A program made the translations under genes and the position numbers. Positions 13,101 through 23,612 of a stretch of DNA of 64,000 nt are shown here, one piece after another (positions within the stretch are counted from its first letter, which is position 1; the number at the start of each line of letters is the position of its first letter). Origin of the DNA: Ancistrus triradiatus (lineage: Eukaryota > Chordata > Actinopteri > Siluriformes > Loricariidae); the NCBI GenBank assembly GCA_025084515.1, contig JAJAGP010000224.1:406198-470197 (forward strand), read 5' to 3'. A model generated the notes under the pieces. The model was not told where the DNA came from and did no database searches. It saw nothing but the letters and a program-made list of their open reading frames with translations.

Positions 13101-16100
13101 AGAGTGTATAAGGTTTTATGCCGATTAGTTTACCACACTGACCAATTTTTTTATGAAGTAGTAGTGCCCTATATAGTGTGTGTTTGTACAGTGTTGTTTT
13201 AACGTTTGTGAACTCTTTAGAATTTTCTATATTTCTGCATAAATATGACCTAAAACATCATCTGATTTTCAAGTCCTAAAAGTAGAAACAAATGAGACAA
13301 AGATGTAGTTGGTCATTTGTTTAGTGAGGAAAACTACCCAATATTACATATTAGTGAGTGGTAAAAGTATGAACCTCTAGGGTTAGCAGGTAATTTGAAG
13401 GTGAAATTAGTCCGGTGTTTTCAGTTCATTGGATGATAATCAGGTGTGAGTGGGCACCCTCTTTTATTTAAAGAACAGGAATCTGTCAAAGTCTGCTCTT
13501 CACAACACGTTTGTGGAAGTGTATCATGGCATAAACAAAAGAGATTTCTGAGGACCTCAGAAAAAGAGTTGTTGATGCTCATTAGGCTGGAAAAGGTTAC
13601 AAAACCATCTCTAAAGAGTTTGGACTCCACCAATTCACAGTCAGACAGATTGTGTACAAGTTGAGGAAATTCAAGACCATTGTTACCCTCCCCAGGAGTG
13701 GTCGACCAAGAAAGGTCACTCCAAGAGCAAGGCGTGTAATAGTTGGTGAGGTCACAAAGGACTTCAGGGTAACTTCTAAGCAACTAAAGGCCTCTCTCAC
13801 ATTGGTTAATGCTAATGTTCATGAGTCCACCATCAGAACAACACTGAACAACAATGGTGTGCATGGCAGGGTTGCAAGGAGAAAGCCACTGCTCTCCAAA
13901 AACAACATTGCTGCTTGTCTGCAGTTTGCTAAAGATCACGTGGACAAGATAGAAAGCTATTGGAAGAATGTTTTGTGGACGGATGAGACCAAAATAGAAC
14001 TTTTTGGTTTAAAAGAAAAGCGTTATGTTTGGAGAAAGGAAAACGCTGCATTCCAGCATAAGAACCTTATCCCATCTGTGAAACATGGTGGTGGTAGTAT
14101 CATGGGTTGGGCCTGTTTTGCTGCATCTGGGCCAGGATGGCTTGTCATCACTGATGGAACAATGAATTCTGAATTATATCAGAGAATTCTAAAGGAAAAT
14201 GTCAGGACATCTGTCCATGAGCTGAATCTCAAGAGAAGGTGGGTCATGCAGCAAGACTACGACCCTAAGCACACAAGCCGTTCTACCAAAGAATGGTTAC
14301 AGAAGAATAACGGTAATGTTTTGGAATGGCCAAGTCAAAGTCCTGACCTTAATCCAATCGAAATGTTGTGGAAGGACCTGAAGTGAGCAGTCAATGTGAG
14401 GAAACCCACCAACATCCCAGAGCTGAAGCTGTTCTGTACGGAGGAATGGGCTAAAATTCCTCCAAGCTGGTGTGCAGGACTGATCAACAGTTACATTACA
14501 GGAAGTTTTTAGTTGCAGTTATTGCTGCACAGAGGGGGTCACACCAGATACTGAAAACAAAGGGTCACATACTTTTGCACTCACTAATATATAATATTGG
14601 ATCATTTTCCTCAATAAATAAATGAGCAAGTATAATATTTTTGTCTCATTTGTTTATCTGGGTTCTCTTTTTACTTTTACGACTTGTGTTAAAATCTGAA
14701 AGTTTTAGGTCATATATGCAAAAGCATAAATTCTAAAGGGTTCACAAACTTTCACGCACCACTTCGTATGTATGCACACATGTAGTGTAGGTACTTGTGA
14801 ATAGGAGACATTATATTAATTGTGTCAGCCTTGTTATTGGTGTGGACAGAAGTTTCCTTGTCTCTTATCCCTTGCACACTTTTTGTCCTCTCAGGTGCGT
14901 GGTGGAAAGGGTGGTTCATGGTCGTGGTCAGATCCTGCTGAGGGTGGATTGGCAGACGCTCGCTACCGTTACTCTCTCACCACACTGACCATTCCTCACC
15001 GATGTTTGGGCTTGGCACGACGAAGGGTTGGGAGAGGGGGCAGGTAAGAATCAAACTACATCCTGTGTAGTAACAAGCACCTTGTCGGTCTGCTGACTTT
15101 TCAGAGCTCTGAGCTGATAAATGTTGGCTTGTAGTTGTTGCTTGTCAGTATAGGACACGAACAGTAAATCTGTGGTACGCAGGTTTTGCGTAACGGAAGT
15201 TACATGTGAGGGCAGCATTGTGACGCAAGGTTAACGTTGGTTGCTTTCCAGCTCCAGAGATCCTCAGTTCGATCCTGATCTTGGACTCTGCCTTTGTGGA
15301 GTTTGCATGTTCTGAGTCCACATGGGTTTACTCTGGTTTCCTCCCACAGTCCACAGATGTTAGGTTAATTGGTTGCTCTGCATGGGCCCAGTATGAGTGT
15401 GTCCGAGCAGTATCGATGTAGTCTTGTTCCTGTCGTGAATAGCCATCGATACTGATGTGATGTTAAATATAACAAATACACAACCAGACGCCACTCCCAA
15501 GTTTTGGAGAGCACTTGTAGTTTGTCAAACGTGCTGCGTGTTTGTGAACAGGGTTCTGTTGGACCGGGCTTACTCCAACTGGGACGATGTGCATCACGGG
15601 CTGGACCTGGATTGTCCCTCCTCCCCCTCCACCCGTCAGCCTGTCGCTATGGATACCTCACATACTATCAGTACCTCCCCCGCTGTGTCATCTCCCGCCT
15701 CCACATCTGCACCAGACCTGTCACAGATCCTCCGCAACATTAAGCCTGCCGATGGAGACATTTCAGGCCTCGAGCGGCCCCACCCAACGACCCCAATAAC
15801 CGCCAGCCCTGGTCAGTGCGAAGACGGAGCCGAGGCCCTCCTTACCCAACCCATCAGCACTTCTGCGAAATCGAGCCGCCAGCCGACTACCCGTGCCCCC
15901 ACCCACACATGGTGAGTCACTGTATTTAAGGAAGTGCAAGAGGTGCACACTTTGTAAAAGCTATGCCGTGACCCCTGTTCTGCATACTTGTTGCAGTGTT
16001 TACGGCTGAGCAGTACCAGCAGCATCAGGAGCAGCTGGCACTCATGCAGAAACAGCAGTTGGAGCAGGCACAGCAGCAACAGCGAGTCAACGCCCACACT

Positions 16101-19100
16101 CAGGTGAGTGAGGAAGCAGCGTTGAGTTTCCGCGACGTAGGACAGCCAAATGAATGTACTGCCGTCTTTTGGGGGGGGCTGAATATCCTCACCATGATAG
16201 CAATGCCTAAAGTAGTAGAACTAGAAAACCACGCTTGTGCCACACTTCAATTTTTATTTGACAAGCTGAAGAAACACATTTTCTTGAGGTTACTAAAGTT
16301 GGGGGAAGTCGCTTCATAGCTCAAGTTCGAATCTGGGCTGTGATCAGTTTCTATCCTCTTTGTCTGCATGGGTTTAGTCCTCGTCTGGGTTTCCTCTCAC
16401 ATTCTAAAGACGTGCATTAGGTTAACTGGTTGCTCTAGATTGGCCCAGTATGACTGAATGTGTCTGACTAGTACCGGCGTAACCCTTCTCCTGTCATTAT
16501 ATAAACAAATACATAAATACTAAGGTTAGGGTTATGTGTGGGTTAGCATTATTTAGCTTAACGCAGTCAGTGGAAGGACCTCCTAATTATCCAGGAAGTT
16601 TGTTGTGTAAATAGTGAGCCAGTGCTAACAGGTTTGTCTGGGTACCGTGACCTTTAGCTGGCTCAAACATGTTTGGTGTTGGTTCTGTTCTACACACTCA
16701 TTTTGTCTGTTTATACGCTGTCCTGAATTTACTTTAATGAGGCAAAAATTTTCTGTGCAAGAAGTATAAATAATGTAAGTGCTATGTTTAGAACGACTCC
16801 CAAATGATTCAAAAAGATTTAAGTCATAAATCACTAGAACAGGTTTGTGTGGCAGCATTTGTAGCTCAACCTGGTATCAACAGGACTAAAAGGGTTAATG
16901 AACATTTGAGGAGACATTTTTGCTTATTGCATGCACTCACCAGTCACTTCATTAGGTACACCGGCTTGGTTCTGCGGTCATTGTCCTTTTAATCAGTTCC
17001 ACTTTGTAGTTCTACAGCTATAGACTGCAGTCCATCTGTTTCTCCAAGTACTTTGTTAGCCCCCCTTTTTGTTCTCTAATAACCAGGACCACCACAAATC
17101 AGAAACTCTGCCAAGGGGCTGGGATTCACAGGCAGTGTGAGCACCCACGTTGCATGTCAGTCTATTGCTTGTCAGTACTGACCGTCCCCTTTCCTACAGT
17201 GTGTGTGCATAAATCGCAAGCTTTGTCTGTACAAAACATCATTCAAACGTGCAGTGTTGGGTATCACCAAAGAACAAGATTTCCAAAATGGCACAGTGCC
17301 CTGCTAAACCCACCACCACCACATCAGTGTCAGTGCAGTGCTGGGAATGATACCACCACCCAAGTAGTACCTGATCTGTGGCGGTCCTGACCATTAGAGA
17401 ACAGGGTAAAGGGGACTGACTGAGTATGGAGGGAAACAAATAGACTATAGTCTAATTGTAGAACTACAAAGTGCTTCAATATGGTAAGTGGAACTGATAA
17501 AATGGACAATGGGTGTAGAAACATGGAGGTGTTGCTTATAGAGATTAGCGTGTGTGTATATTCACATACTGTAATAAGGTCAGGGAAAAATGAATAAATA
17601 CAGAAATGCATATATGATGAGTGTAGAAATAAGTATAGTTACTCACACTATAAGCCTTGAAAAGAAACAGATGGAGGAACAATTCATTTCCCCCCTCTCT
17701 CTTTTTTAAGATTTCATCATCTAAGGTCTTAGACTCTGCAAGTGCACAGTTCGCCGCCTCGGCACTGGTGACACCGGAACAACTGATGGCGCTGAAGAGC
17801 AAAGAGGAAGGAGTACTAGGAGTTGGAGTCAATGGAATTGTATCTGCCTCAGGTGAGACGAGTAGAAATAACAGCACTTGCCTTAAAACAGCAGAACATT
17901 AGGTGGCTGGAACAGGTTTGAATGAGTACTGTTGTAGGTTGCTAATGTTTTCAGTCCTCCATAGCTGTTCCACTTCGATAGTTCGCTCGTGTTATTGAGA
18001 CCCTTGTGTTACCTAGAAATGAAATAAACGACATTAAGTACGTTTATTTCTTAGTAACGACTGTTTTGTTTCTCTCGTTGTAACCTAGAATTCACACCAC
18101 ACGTCACATTTGTGTAATAGAACAGGATTAAACTAGGGAAGTGCATTTCCTGAAGAAAATGCGAGTGTGATTGCCACTCTGCAATGGATGACCCTAAGGG
18201 GCCCTATGGGCATCACGTCTCCTCAAGGTGCATCCGGGACCAAGCCTGCCGAATTTTGTGACCGTAGTTCGAAAACTGACCGAGTTACATTCATTGGCTC
18301 ACTGGGGCCCCATTGCCCAGCCGGGGTCTTCAGGGGCCCCATGGGCATCATGTCACCTCAGATTGCACCCGGGACCAAGCCTGTCGAATTTCGTGGCCGT
18401 AGGTTAAAAACTGACTGAAAATTTGGGTCTTTGCAGGATCCCCCCCAAAGTCCAACCGCAAAGCCCTATACAAGCACACCATTCCCGACCAGACCGGACG
18501 CATTGGTGCTGAAACGGTCGATATCTTGAAAGCTGCGGCAGTTGAAAGCCTGACAAAAACGTGGAATAATAAGAAGGAAGAAAAATAAGACTTTCGGATT
18601 ACAAAATTAGAAAATTAGAGGCAATCACACTAATTTGTGGGGTGAATGGGGGCTGTAGAGCTTTTTTGAAGGCGCTACGCTGTGACTTTATTTCTGTCTG
18701 GCTCAGCCATGTTGCCATTTTTCCTCACTTTTGTCCTGAGAAAATTACAAGCAGGATTACCTGCTGGTTTTCACCAAATTTTTGGGGTACTGTGATCGCT
18801 CCAGCCTGTCGGGATTCATGTCTCCCTGATTTTATAGGCAGAAGTCGCCTCACGGTGGGGCTAGGGTTGGGTATCGTTTGCATTTTATTGGTTCTGATTC
18901 CAATTCTGATTATCAATTCCAGTTATTGTTGATTCCCAGATTCTGAATTCTGAAAGACTACAACAAATTAATTCACTGACATCCCTTGAGAAACAAATCC
19001 ATTCCAAAGGGGACATTCCTGTCTAAGTAATCACTTTTAAACAGCTCATTTCTGCATTAACTGTGTGAATGTCTTTTGGGTTGATTGATAAGGCACTGTA

Positions 19101-19893
19101 ATGTCGCTGCAGTCTTTTATGCTGGCCGTGCTAGATGTTCAAATGGTTGGTTAAAAGCAGGCCGCTGGAAAGCAGAGCCCCGGTTTGATTGTATTTGTTC
19201 TTCTAAAGCGCTGAAGCCGCCACCTGGCAGTAACGCATTACTCTGTCTCTGCAGGAGTCTTTAAGGGCTTGCACCACACGAGCACAATCTCCACCAGCCC
19301 CATGCCCACCTCCAACCACCAGTGCGACGCCCCTACCTCCACCCCAAACAACGGAACTTCCTCAGCAAATCACCACGTTGGTTCGGTCAGCCCTGCACCT
19401 GCACAGGTGTTACTGGCCGGAGCAGTCAGGGTTGGCGTGCCGTCCCCGGGTGCACCACTAAGCATGCGACACCTGCAGAAGCAGCTCACGGTCCCGACCT
19501 CCGCCCTGAAACTCGCTGCTAGCGCCAACCGCCAGATCCCCAAAGTCACACCTGGCACCACCACCCTCGACATGGGCACCAGGTGAGAGCGTTTGTGTTT
19601 TAACGCAGTACATTGTTCTTTACTGGAGCACAGTTTCATGGCTCATCCAACACAGCCAATGCCACCAATGCACTAACCTTTTTGTTTTTGTTTTTCTTAC
19701 TTTAAATACATTCAGTTAATTACATTTATATGATCAAGGTCCCCTTTATGTAAACGTAAGACTCCATCGGTGCAGGGTTACACCTTTTTGATGTCCTTTC
19801 GATCTCTTTTTGTCTTTCAGGGAAAATCATGATCAAGAGAAGCCAACATTGAACAGTATATCAGAAAACACAGTAGCCATGGAGGTGACGTAG
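1190..19893 (+). CDS. epc1: Enhancer of polycomb homolog 1 (5' part outside window)
   Basis: Scaffold subunit of the NuA4/TIP60 histone acetyltransferase complex, acting in the nucleus. Coding exons seen: 1190-1349, 5430-5575, 9896-10102, 10275-10423, 10884-11025, 12185-12343, 12436-12525, 14895-15043, 15552-15911, 15997-16103, 17711-17852, 19255-19582 and 19821-19893 (TAG stop). All borders are AG/GT. The first exon begins EHHLQRAISAQQ, so roughly the first 50 residues lie upstream. The exons carry the EPcA-type N-terminal domain (FEEMIDRLEKGSG, DPYVAFRRRTEKMQTRK, DLSRAVTILEMIKRR), then YDFPSSDEEP, RYRYSLTTLT, RRRVGRGGR, a Q-rich stretch and the C-terminal SASAQFAASALVT and ENTVAMEVT ends. 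The late exons resemble EPC1 more than EPC2; paralogue a or b cannot be told. Phases fit at every junction except exon 15552-15911, whose end does not match the next exon (see findings). Confidence 0.95.
2331..2466 (-). mobile_element. 5'-truncated L2-type LINE 3' tail
   Basis: The sequence starts AAGTCAAGTC and contains the conserved AGCGCTTTTTACAAT, TGTCTCAAAGCAAC and TCCAATCCCAAATTGAGCAA blocks. These are the reverse complement of the 3' end of the L2-type LINE at 31790-33505. Non-LTR elements insert 3' end first, which explains a tail-only copy. Confidence 0.75.
2689..2974 (+). mobile_element. 5'-truncated L2-type LINE 3' tail
   Basis: Same family as the LINE at 31790-33505, in sense orientation. 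It contains ATTTATCATCTACGCCGCCC and CCTTGCCACTGTCGCCC and ends in the short ACTTG-type tail GACTTGACTT. It forms an inverted pair with the copy at 2331-2466. Confidence 0.75.
3033..3608. mobile_element. Non-autonomous DNA transposon with ~30 bp TIRs
   Basis: The left end CAGTACCGTATTTTTCGGAC is matched by the inverted right end, GTCCGAAAAATACGGTACTG, 575 bp away. The palindromic ends continue inward (ATAAAGCGCAC / GTGCGCCTTAT). No transposase frame is visible inside. This is a widely dispersed element type; I do not assign a superfamily. Confidence 0.8.
3843..4023. mobile_element. hAT-like MITE with 8 bp target duplication
   Basis: Terminal inverted repeats begin CAGTGTTTCTCAATCCTGGT and end ACCAGGATTGAGAAACACTG. 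The element is flanked on both sides by the identical 8-mer GTGTAATG (3835-3842 and 4024-4031), the target-site length expected of hAT elements. It is 181 bp with no coding capacity. Confidence 0.85.
4314..5334. mobile_element. Decayed DNA-transposon remnant, interrupted by an L2 tail
   Basis: The left side reads TAATATTAAAACCACCTGCC and the right side TAGTGGTTTTATTGTGATG, a degenerate inverted pair typical of dispersed fish elements. An L2-type tail (4694-4905) sits inside, so that insertion is younger. No intact transposase is seen. Confidence 0.4.
4694..4905 (-). mobile_element. 5'-truncated L2-type LINE 3' tail
   Basis: Reverse complement of the LINE tail: TCAAGTCAGATCTATTTATA, TGGAGCATTGTCTCAAAGCA, GCAAGCCTAGGGCGACAGTG and GGAAGAAACCTTGGGAGGAC. 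It is well preserved, suggesting a fairly recent insertion. Confidence 0.8.
6655..6825 (-). repeat. Dispersed fish repeat fragment
   Basis: Contains TTTCCTCCCACATTCCAGAC, CATTAGGTTACTTGGTTGCT and AATGTTAAATAAAAACC. Related copies lie at 15270-15480, 16330-16510, 55740-55990 and 59640-59880, so this is an interspersed family. Its class is uncertain. Confidence 0.55.
7833..8203 (+). mobile_element. 5'-truncated L2-type LINE 3' tail
   Basis: Starts CACATGATGTTCATCCGCTT, parallel to 33133 in the longer LINE copy, and ends GATCTGACTTGACTTG. At about 370 bp it is the longest of the tail-only copies. Confidence 0.8.
11026..12184. other. epc1 intron
   Basis: About 1.16 kb between two confirmed epc1 exons. 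I see no repeat family or coding signal that I can name. Confidence 0.6.
13190..14765 (+). mobile_element. Tc1-like transposon, inactivated
   Basis: A nearly full-length Tc1/mariner element in the epc1 intron between exons 12436-12525 and 14895-15043. Terminal inverted repeats of roughly 200 bp are visible: the left contains GTGAACTCTTTAGAATTT, and the right contains its inverse around 14725-14755 (AAATTCTAAAGGGTTCAC). The transposase lies between them in the same direction as epc1. Confidence 0.85.
13526..14512 (+). pseudogene. Tc1-type transposase pseudogene
   Basis: The reading frame follows the Tc1 plan. An N-terminal paired-type helix-turn-helix (EISEDLRKRVVDAH, KGYKTISKEFGL, YKLRKFKTI) is followed by the GRPRK AT-hook-like motif, then the DDE catalytic domain with VLWTDETKIELFG, HGGGSIMGWACF, QQDYDPKHTSR and SPDLNPIEMLW. 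In-frame stops occur right after the start (ATG GCA TAA), after VVDAH (TAG) and after KDLK (TGA at about 14384). An open stretch of 244 codons remains from 13652. The element cannot move itself. Confidence 0.85.
15270..15480 (-). repeat. Dispersed fish repeat fragment
   Basis: Same family as 6655-6825: GTTTGCATGTTCTGAGTCCA, GGTTTCCTCCCACAGTCCAC, TTAGGTTAATTGGTTGCTCT, and a tail with AATAGCCATCGATACTGATG. It sits in the short intron before exon 15552. Confidence 0.55.
15552..15911 (+). other. epc1: epc1 exon with apparent frameshift
   Basis: The exon starts in frame as (R)VLLDRAYSNWDD and runs to DLSQILRNIK at 15744. Directly afterwards the family motif CRWRHFRPR is encoded at 15747-15773 in a different frame, as if one base were missing between 15744 and 15747. 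The exon also ends in a phase that does not fit the following exon (15997, which needs one carried base). All thirteen exons add up to 2212 nt, one more than a multiple of three. One missing base at 15745 plus one more missing base before 15911 would repair both problems. The exon is GC-rich with C runs, where small sequencing deletions are common. Confidence 0.75.
16104..17710. other. epc1 intron with repeats
   Basis: Contains a dispersed-repeat fragment at about 16330-16510 and an inverted-repeat DNA element at 16940-17535. No further exon is seen between the Q-rich exon and exon 17711. Confidence 0.6.
16940..17535. mobile_element. Non-autonomous DNA transposon with ~70 bp TIRs
   Basis: The left end, with TCATTAGGTACACCGGCTTG and TTAATCAGTTCCACTTTGTA, is repeated in inverted form at the right end (AAGTGGAACTGATAAAATGG, GTGTAGAAACATGGAGG). 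A fragment of the same family lies at 42755-42845. No transposase frame is visible. Confidence 0.6.
18190..18418 (+). repeat. Two direct copies of an ~83 bp GC-rich unit
   Basis: Units at about 18198-18282 and 18332-18416 share GGGGCCCYATGGGCATCA near the start and GGGACCAAGCCTG, CGAATTT, CCGTAG and AAAACTGAC further on, with scattered substitutions. They are more GC-rich than the surrounding intron and lie immediately before the candidate exon at 18437. I do not recognise the family. Confidence 0.6.
18437..18588 (+). other. Candidate alternative terminal exon of epc1
   Basis: A good 3' splice site (TTTGGGTCTTTGCAG) is followed by about 50 open codons ending in TAA at 18586. The reading frame fits the phase left by exon 17711-17852 (one carried base, giving GSPPKSNRK and onward). 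The peptide contains HTIPDQTGRIGAETVDILKA and ends in a basic/acidic KKEEK tail. It matches no part of EPC proteins known to me, and I do not recognise it. It could be an exonised piece of the repeat just upstream (18190-18418) or a real alternative 3' end. There is no proof of transcription. Confidence 0.3.
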
Positions 19894-21185
19894 CCTCTCC
19901 TAAAACACAAAACAAAAATACACCCTGAGATTTGGGTTGTCCGCTCTAGGTGCTGTGCATCAGTGACTCTGTGTCTTCAAGGCAGCCGTTGGGACTCTAC
20001 TGCAATGCTTGTCTCTTTTTTTTTTTTTTTTTCCTCTTTTTTTTTTTTGTTTTGTTACTGTTAAAAATATCATCTGTAAATTATGAAACAAGGTGTTTAT
20101 TCTATGTACAGTACTACATATTTGTAATATGGCCCTTTGTATATAACATTACTTGAATACAGAAATTGTTCAGTTATGTTTTGCACTTGGGGGGCAGAAA
20201 TTAGAAAAAGAATAAGTGCGACTTTGTTAGAGTGAATGGTGGTGTGCGTGGAAGCGAGATGCGTGTCGGTGGTGTGTGACATCACATGCATGGTGTTTTA
20301 TCTATTTATTGTGAGGTGTTTACAGCATTTTTGTTTAGTGTTTATTTTTTATACACTGTAACCTCTTGGGTTTCCGTGCGTGTGTGTGAGTGTCTGTGCG
20401 TGTAACCGTTTTATGTGAAAGTTTTGTGAAAAGATGCAGGGTTTTTCCTCAAACTCCTCCCTTGTTACATCCCACAATCAACTCCATCATTCTAGTCGTC
20501 CGTCTCAAAGGGCGAGACATCTGAAGCCTTTCACACCAAGCTGCTCTTTCCCCTCAAAGCACTATGTTTTGTTTTTTATTATTTTGTCAATGCTGCTTTT
20601 GTCTTTTCTTTGAATGCTCTCCGAAGCATTTACCCATGTTTTAAGGGTTCCTGAAACAGGAGTCTATTATAAGAATGGAGGTATTGGAGTTTCTCCATGT
20701 CTTCTTAAAGACTTGAGTGTATGGTTCTTGTGTTGAGGCTTTTTTTTAATTACGTTTTTTTAATTTGCATATGGTAACCAAGGATAAAAGGGAGAGTTCT
20801 GCCATGAAATCTGTATGCATCATCATAATCATTCCACTTTGTATGAAAAAGATGAAAAGTTAACAAAAAAGGACTTTTACCCCTTGTAAGAATCCTCTTG
20901 CCACTGGACGTTGTGGTGCCTTCCTTTGGGAACTGCGCAAGCTCTCTTCCATGAAGAGGACGGTACTCCACAAGGCTACTAGTAGTTGTTCTTTTGTATG
21001 TACCACACAATCTGAATGCCCATTCCAATGGCATAATCAATCCTTTTTTTAAATTTCATTTTGGGTTTTTTTTTTTTATTCCCTAAATTGTCTCCCACCT
21101 GTCCCACATGGAAGAATGGATTATTTGGAAAAATGACCACATCTATAGAAAAAAATGTTCAATAAAGCCAGGGCATTAAGTGTTC
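19894..21185 (+). other. epc1: epc1 3' UTR
   Basis: AT-rich, gene-free sequence follows the epc1 stop codon. It includes long T tracts at about 20013-20049 and ends shortly after a canonical AATAAA at 21161-21166. The exact cleavage point is not visible. Confidence 0.7.
21161..21166 (+). promoter_or_regulatory. epc1: epc1 polyadenylation signal
   Basis: AATAAA about 1.27 kb downstream of the epc1 stop codon, the last good signal before the gene-poor spacer. Confidence 0.65.
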
Positions 21186-23360
21186 GACCAGCACAGAATC
21201 CTCTCTCTCTGTCTTATTTCAGCACTTATCAGTGTGATGTCTATGAACTGTGACAGGTTTGGGTAACTCTGAAGAGTTTGCCACTGTAGCACCAGTAATG
21301 ATGCAGACTTTTTTTTGCTGCCTGACCAGACCCACCAGGACTCAAACTGGTGACAGCGGTGGTCGGCTAGCAACTTATCACTGCACCACCCAAGTGTCTT
21401 TTATGTCAACATTAAATGGTTTTATAATATTGTGCACTCTATTATAAAACCATTGCTTCATATATACTCAGCCAGTTTATGTTCAGCTGCTCAGTTAGTC
21501 AGGTAGCAGCCTGATCTACCCGTCTTGAGATCATGTTCAAAGTCAAAAAGATTAGTCCATGCACCCTTTTGAGCAGGTTGTATAGGAAGGATACATTAGG
21601 GTCAACAGCCATACTATTAGTAAAAGTACAAGCTGTAAGGATATAATAAACAAGCAGTGTTAACACTGAGATTTGGCACTGAGCAGAAAACCAAGAAGAG
21701 CCAAAAGCCAGGAATAAGCCTAGAAAATCAAAGGGAATAAGTGTTCCATGTTTAAAGAAGGATCTGATGGTGTCTATTAGGTTGTAGATCCACCAATCAC
21801 ATGGACACCAGCAAAAGTGAACTGGGCATGAAAGTGATCCAAAAGTGCAGCCACAACCATGGGTGACATTTTGTGGCCGTTTGCTGGAATTCGTGGCCAG
21901 AAAAGTGATCTAGCAGGGAATAAAGTGTATGAAGCTCAAATCTGGACTTTATGCATTTCCTTTAATGGAGTTGTTAGTGAAATATGTGTTAAGCAGAGCA
22001 ACAATTGACCAAGTCAGTCTTTTTATAGACTATTTTTAAAGCAAAACCTCTAGTGTGGACTCATTTGAGCTTCTACAAAGACATGAACATTAGACATTTT
22101 TATAAACTCATATTAATTATGGATTATTGATGTTTGTTAAGACTCCAAACTCTACAGGTATGCACCCTTTCACATCTATCTGATTAGCGACAGAGGTCTA
22201 CAAATTATAATACATGATTAAAACTAATAAAGCTGTGGATGGAGTGGCTCTAAGCAGAGCTGTACAGAGCTGCAGACATGGTTAAATATACAGTACTGTA
22301 TTGAACTCTACCGTATTTTACTTAATGTTTGATTATATGTGTACATTAATTATTGTGAATTTCCATTGATTTAAAAGGGTTTATCATTTTCGAACAGTTT
22401 AGGCTAAGGATGTGGTGGCATTAGAGTTGCTTTGTAAGATGGCAGCGTTCCCCTTGTGTTTTTATCGGTACCTCTGACGCAGTTGCATAGGATTTGCGTG
22501 CAGTTTTCTTGTGAAAATACTTTTTACACGCTCCAAAATGTTCCCAAAGTCATGTTTAATGACGGTAGCAAAAAAAAGACAAAGCTTAGATCTTAAAGCA
22601 TAGAGAAGTTAGTAAGACTGCATGTAGGAACAAATGTAAATGCAATCACGTGACCTCAGCTTAGGCTGGATAGTAAGTGTTTCACCTTCTATAAAACATA
22701 GAAAAGCATGTGCAGTATTACACAGAACAGTATAGCCTACTAAAATGTTTCCATATTGTTTTAATATTGTTAAAAAATGAAGAACTACGTGCAAAGTATC
22801 TAAACTACAGTAATTGAAGGTATCTTGCTCCATGCTGTAGTAGCCTAAAACGATTACGTGTCTATGGTAATATCTGCTCATGGTCCATATGCTGACATTA
22901 AACGCTTTACTGTAATTTAAATAGAGGCTAATCTCCACGACACTAGAGGGCAGCCGAGTAGTGATTAACAGTAAACAGATTGTCCGCACATGCAACGTTC
23001 CTCCATAGAAATTAGTTCTATGGCTAGGAATGAGTTGTAAAGGCACGTTGGTCAGTGTTTAAACAGGTGAAGACAGGTGTCACGGATGCAACCAATTACC
23101 GGCCTTACGGAGATCAAAATTAATCAGAAAATGACGTGGAAAGCTTTTGTCTATGAATTTGTTACAGAGGAGACCACTTCAGAGCTGCGGGGTGGGGCAG
23201 CTGGGACATGGTTTATTCTTTGATAACCAGAGGTTATTTGCTACATATAGGTTTTTACTTCAGATAAATGTTGGTTGTTTGACCCTAGTGAATAAACGTT
23301 TTTATGCTTCAGTGCAAAAGTGTACTAGGTCTACTTTGTAGCCAGAGGTAATGGCTTATA

Positions 23361-23612
23361 TACAACCCCAAATCAGAAAAAGTTGGGGTAGTACGGAAAA
23401 TGCTAATTAAAAATTGAAAGAATTCATTGTAGACAGTATGAACCCAATATACGGTCGTGTTTTTATCTGTTTTTATCTGTCATCATTTTATTTGTTAATA
23501 AACATCCATGTCTGCATTTCAGGCACATTCCAAAAACAAGTTGGGATTGGCGCAGTTTAGGGCTAGCAATGAATTCAAATCTGTCCCAACTTTTTCTGAT
23601 TTGGTGTTGTAT
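23361..23612. mobile_element. MITE of a Tc1/mariner-type family
   Basis: Terminal inverted repeats TACAACCCCAAATCAGAAAA and TTTTCTGATTTGGTGTTGTA are 250 bp apart and flanked by TA on both sides, the typical Tc1/mariner target. A solitary end of the same family (CCCAACTTTTGCTGATTTGG) lies near 30630. Confidence 0.75.

Noticed and set aside
15457..15551. Upstream extension of the epc1 exon frame to 15457
   Set aside because: The AG acceptor at 15550-15551 and EPC homology start at 15552; the earlier part is intronic repeat.
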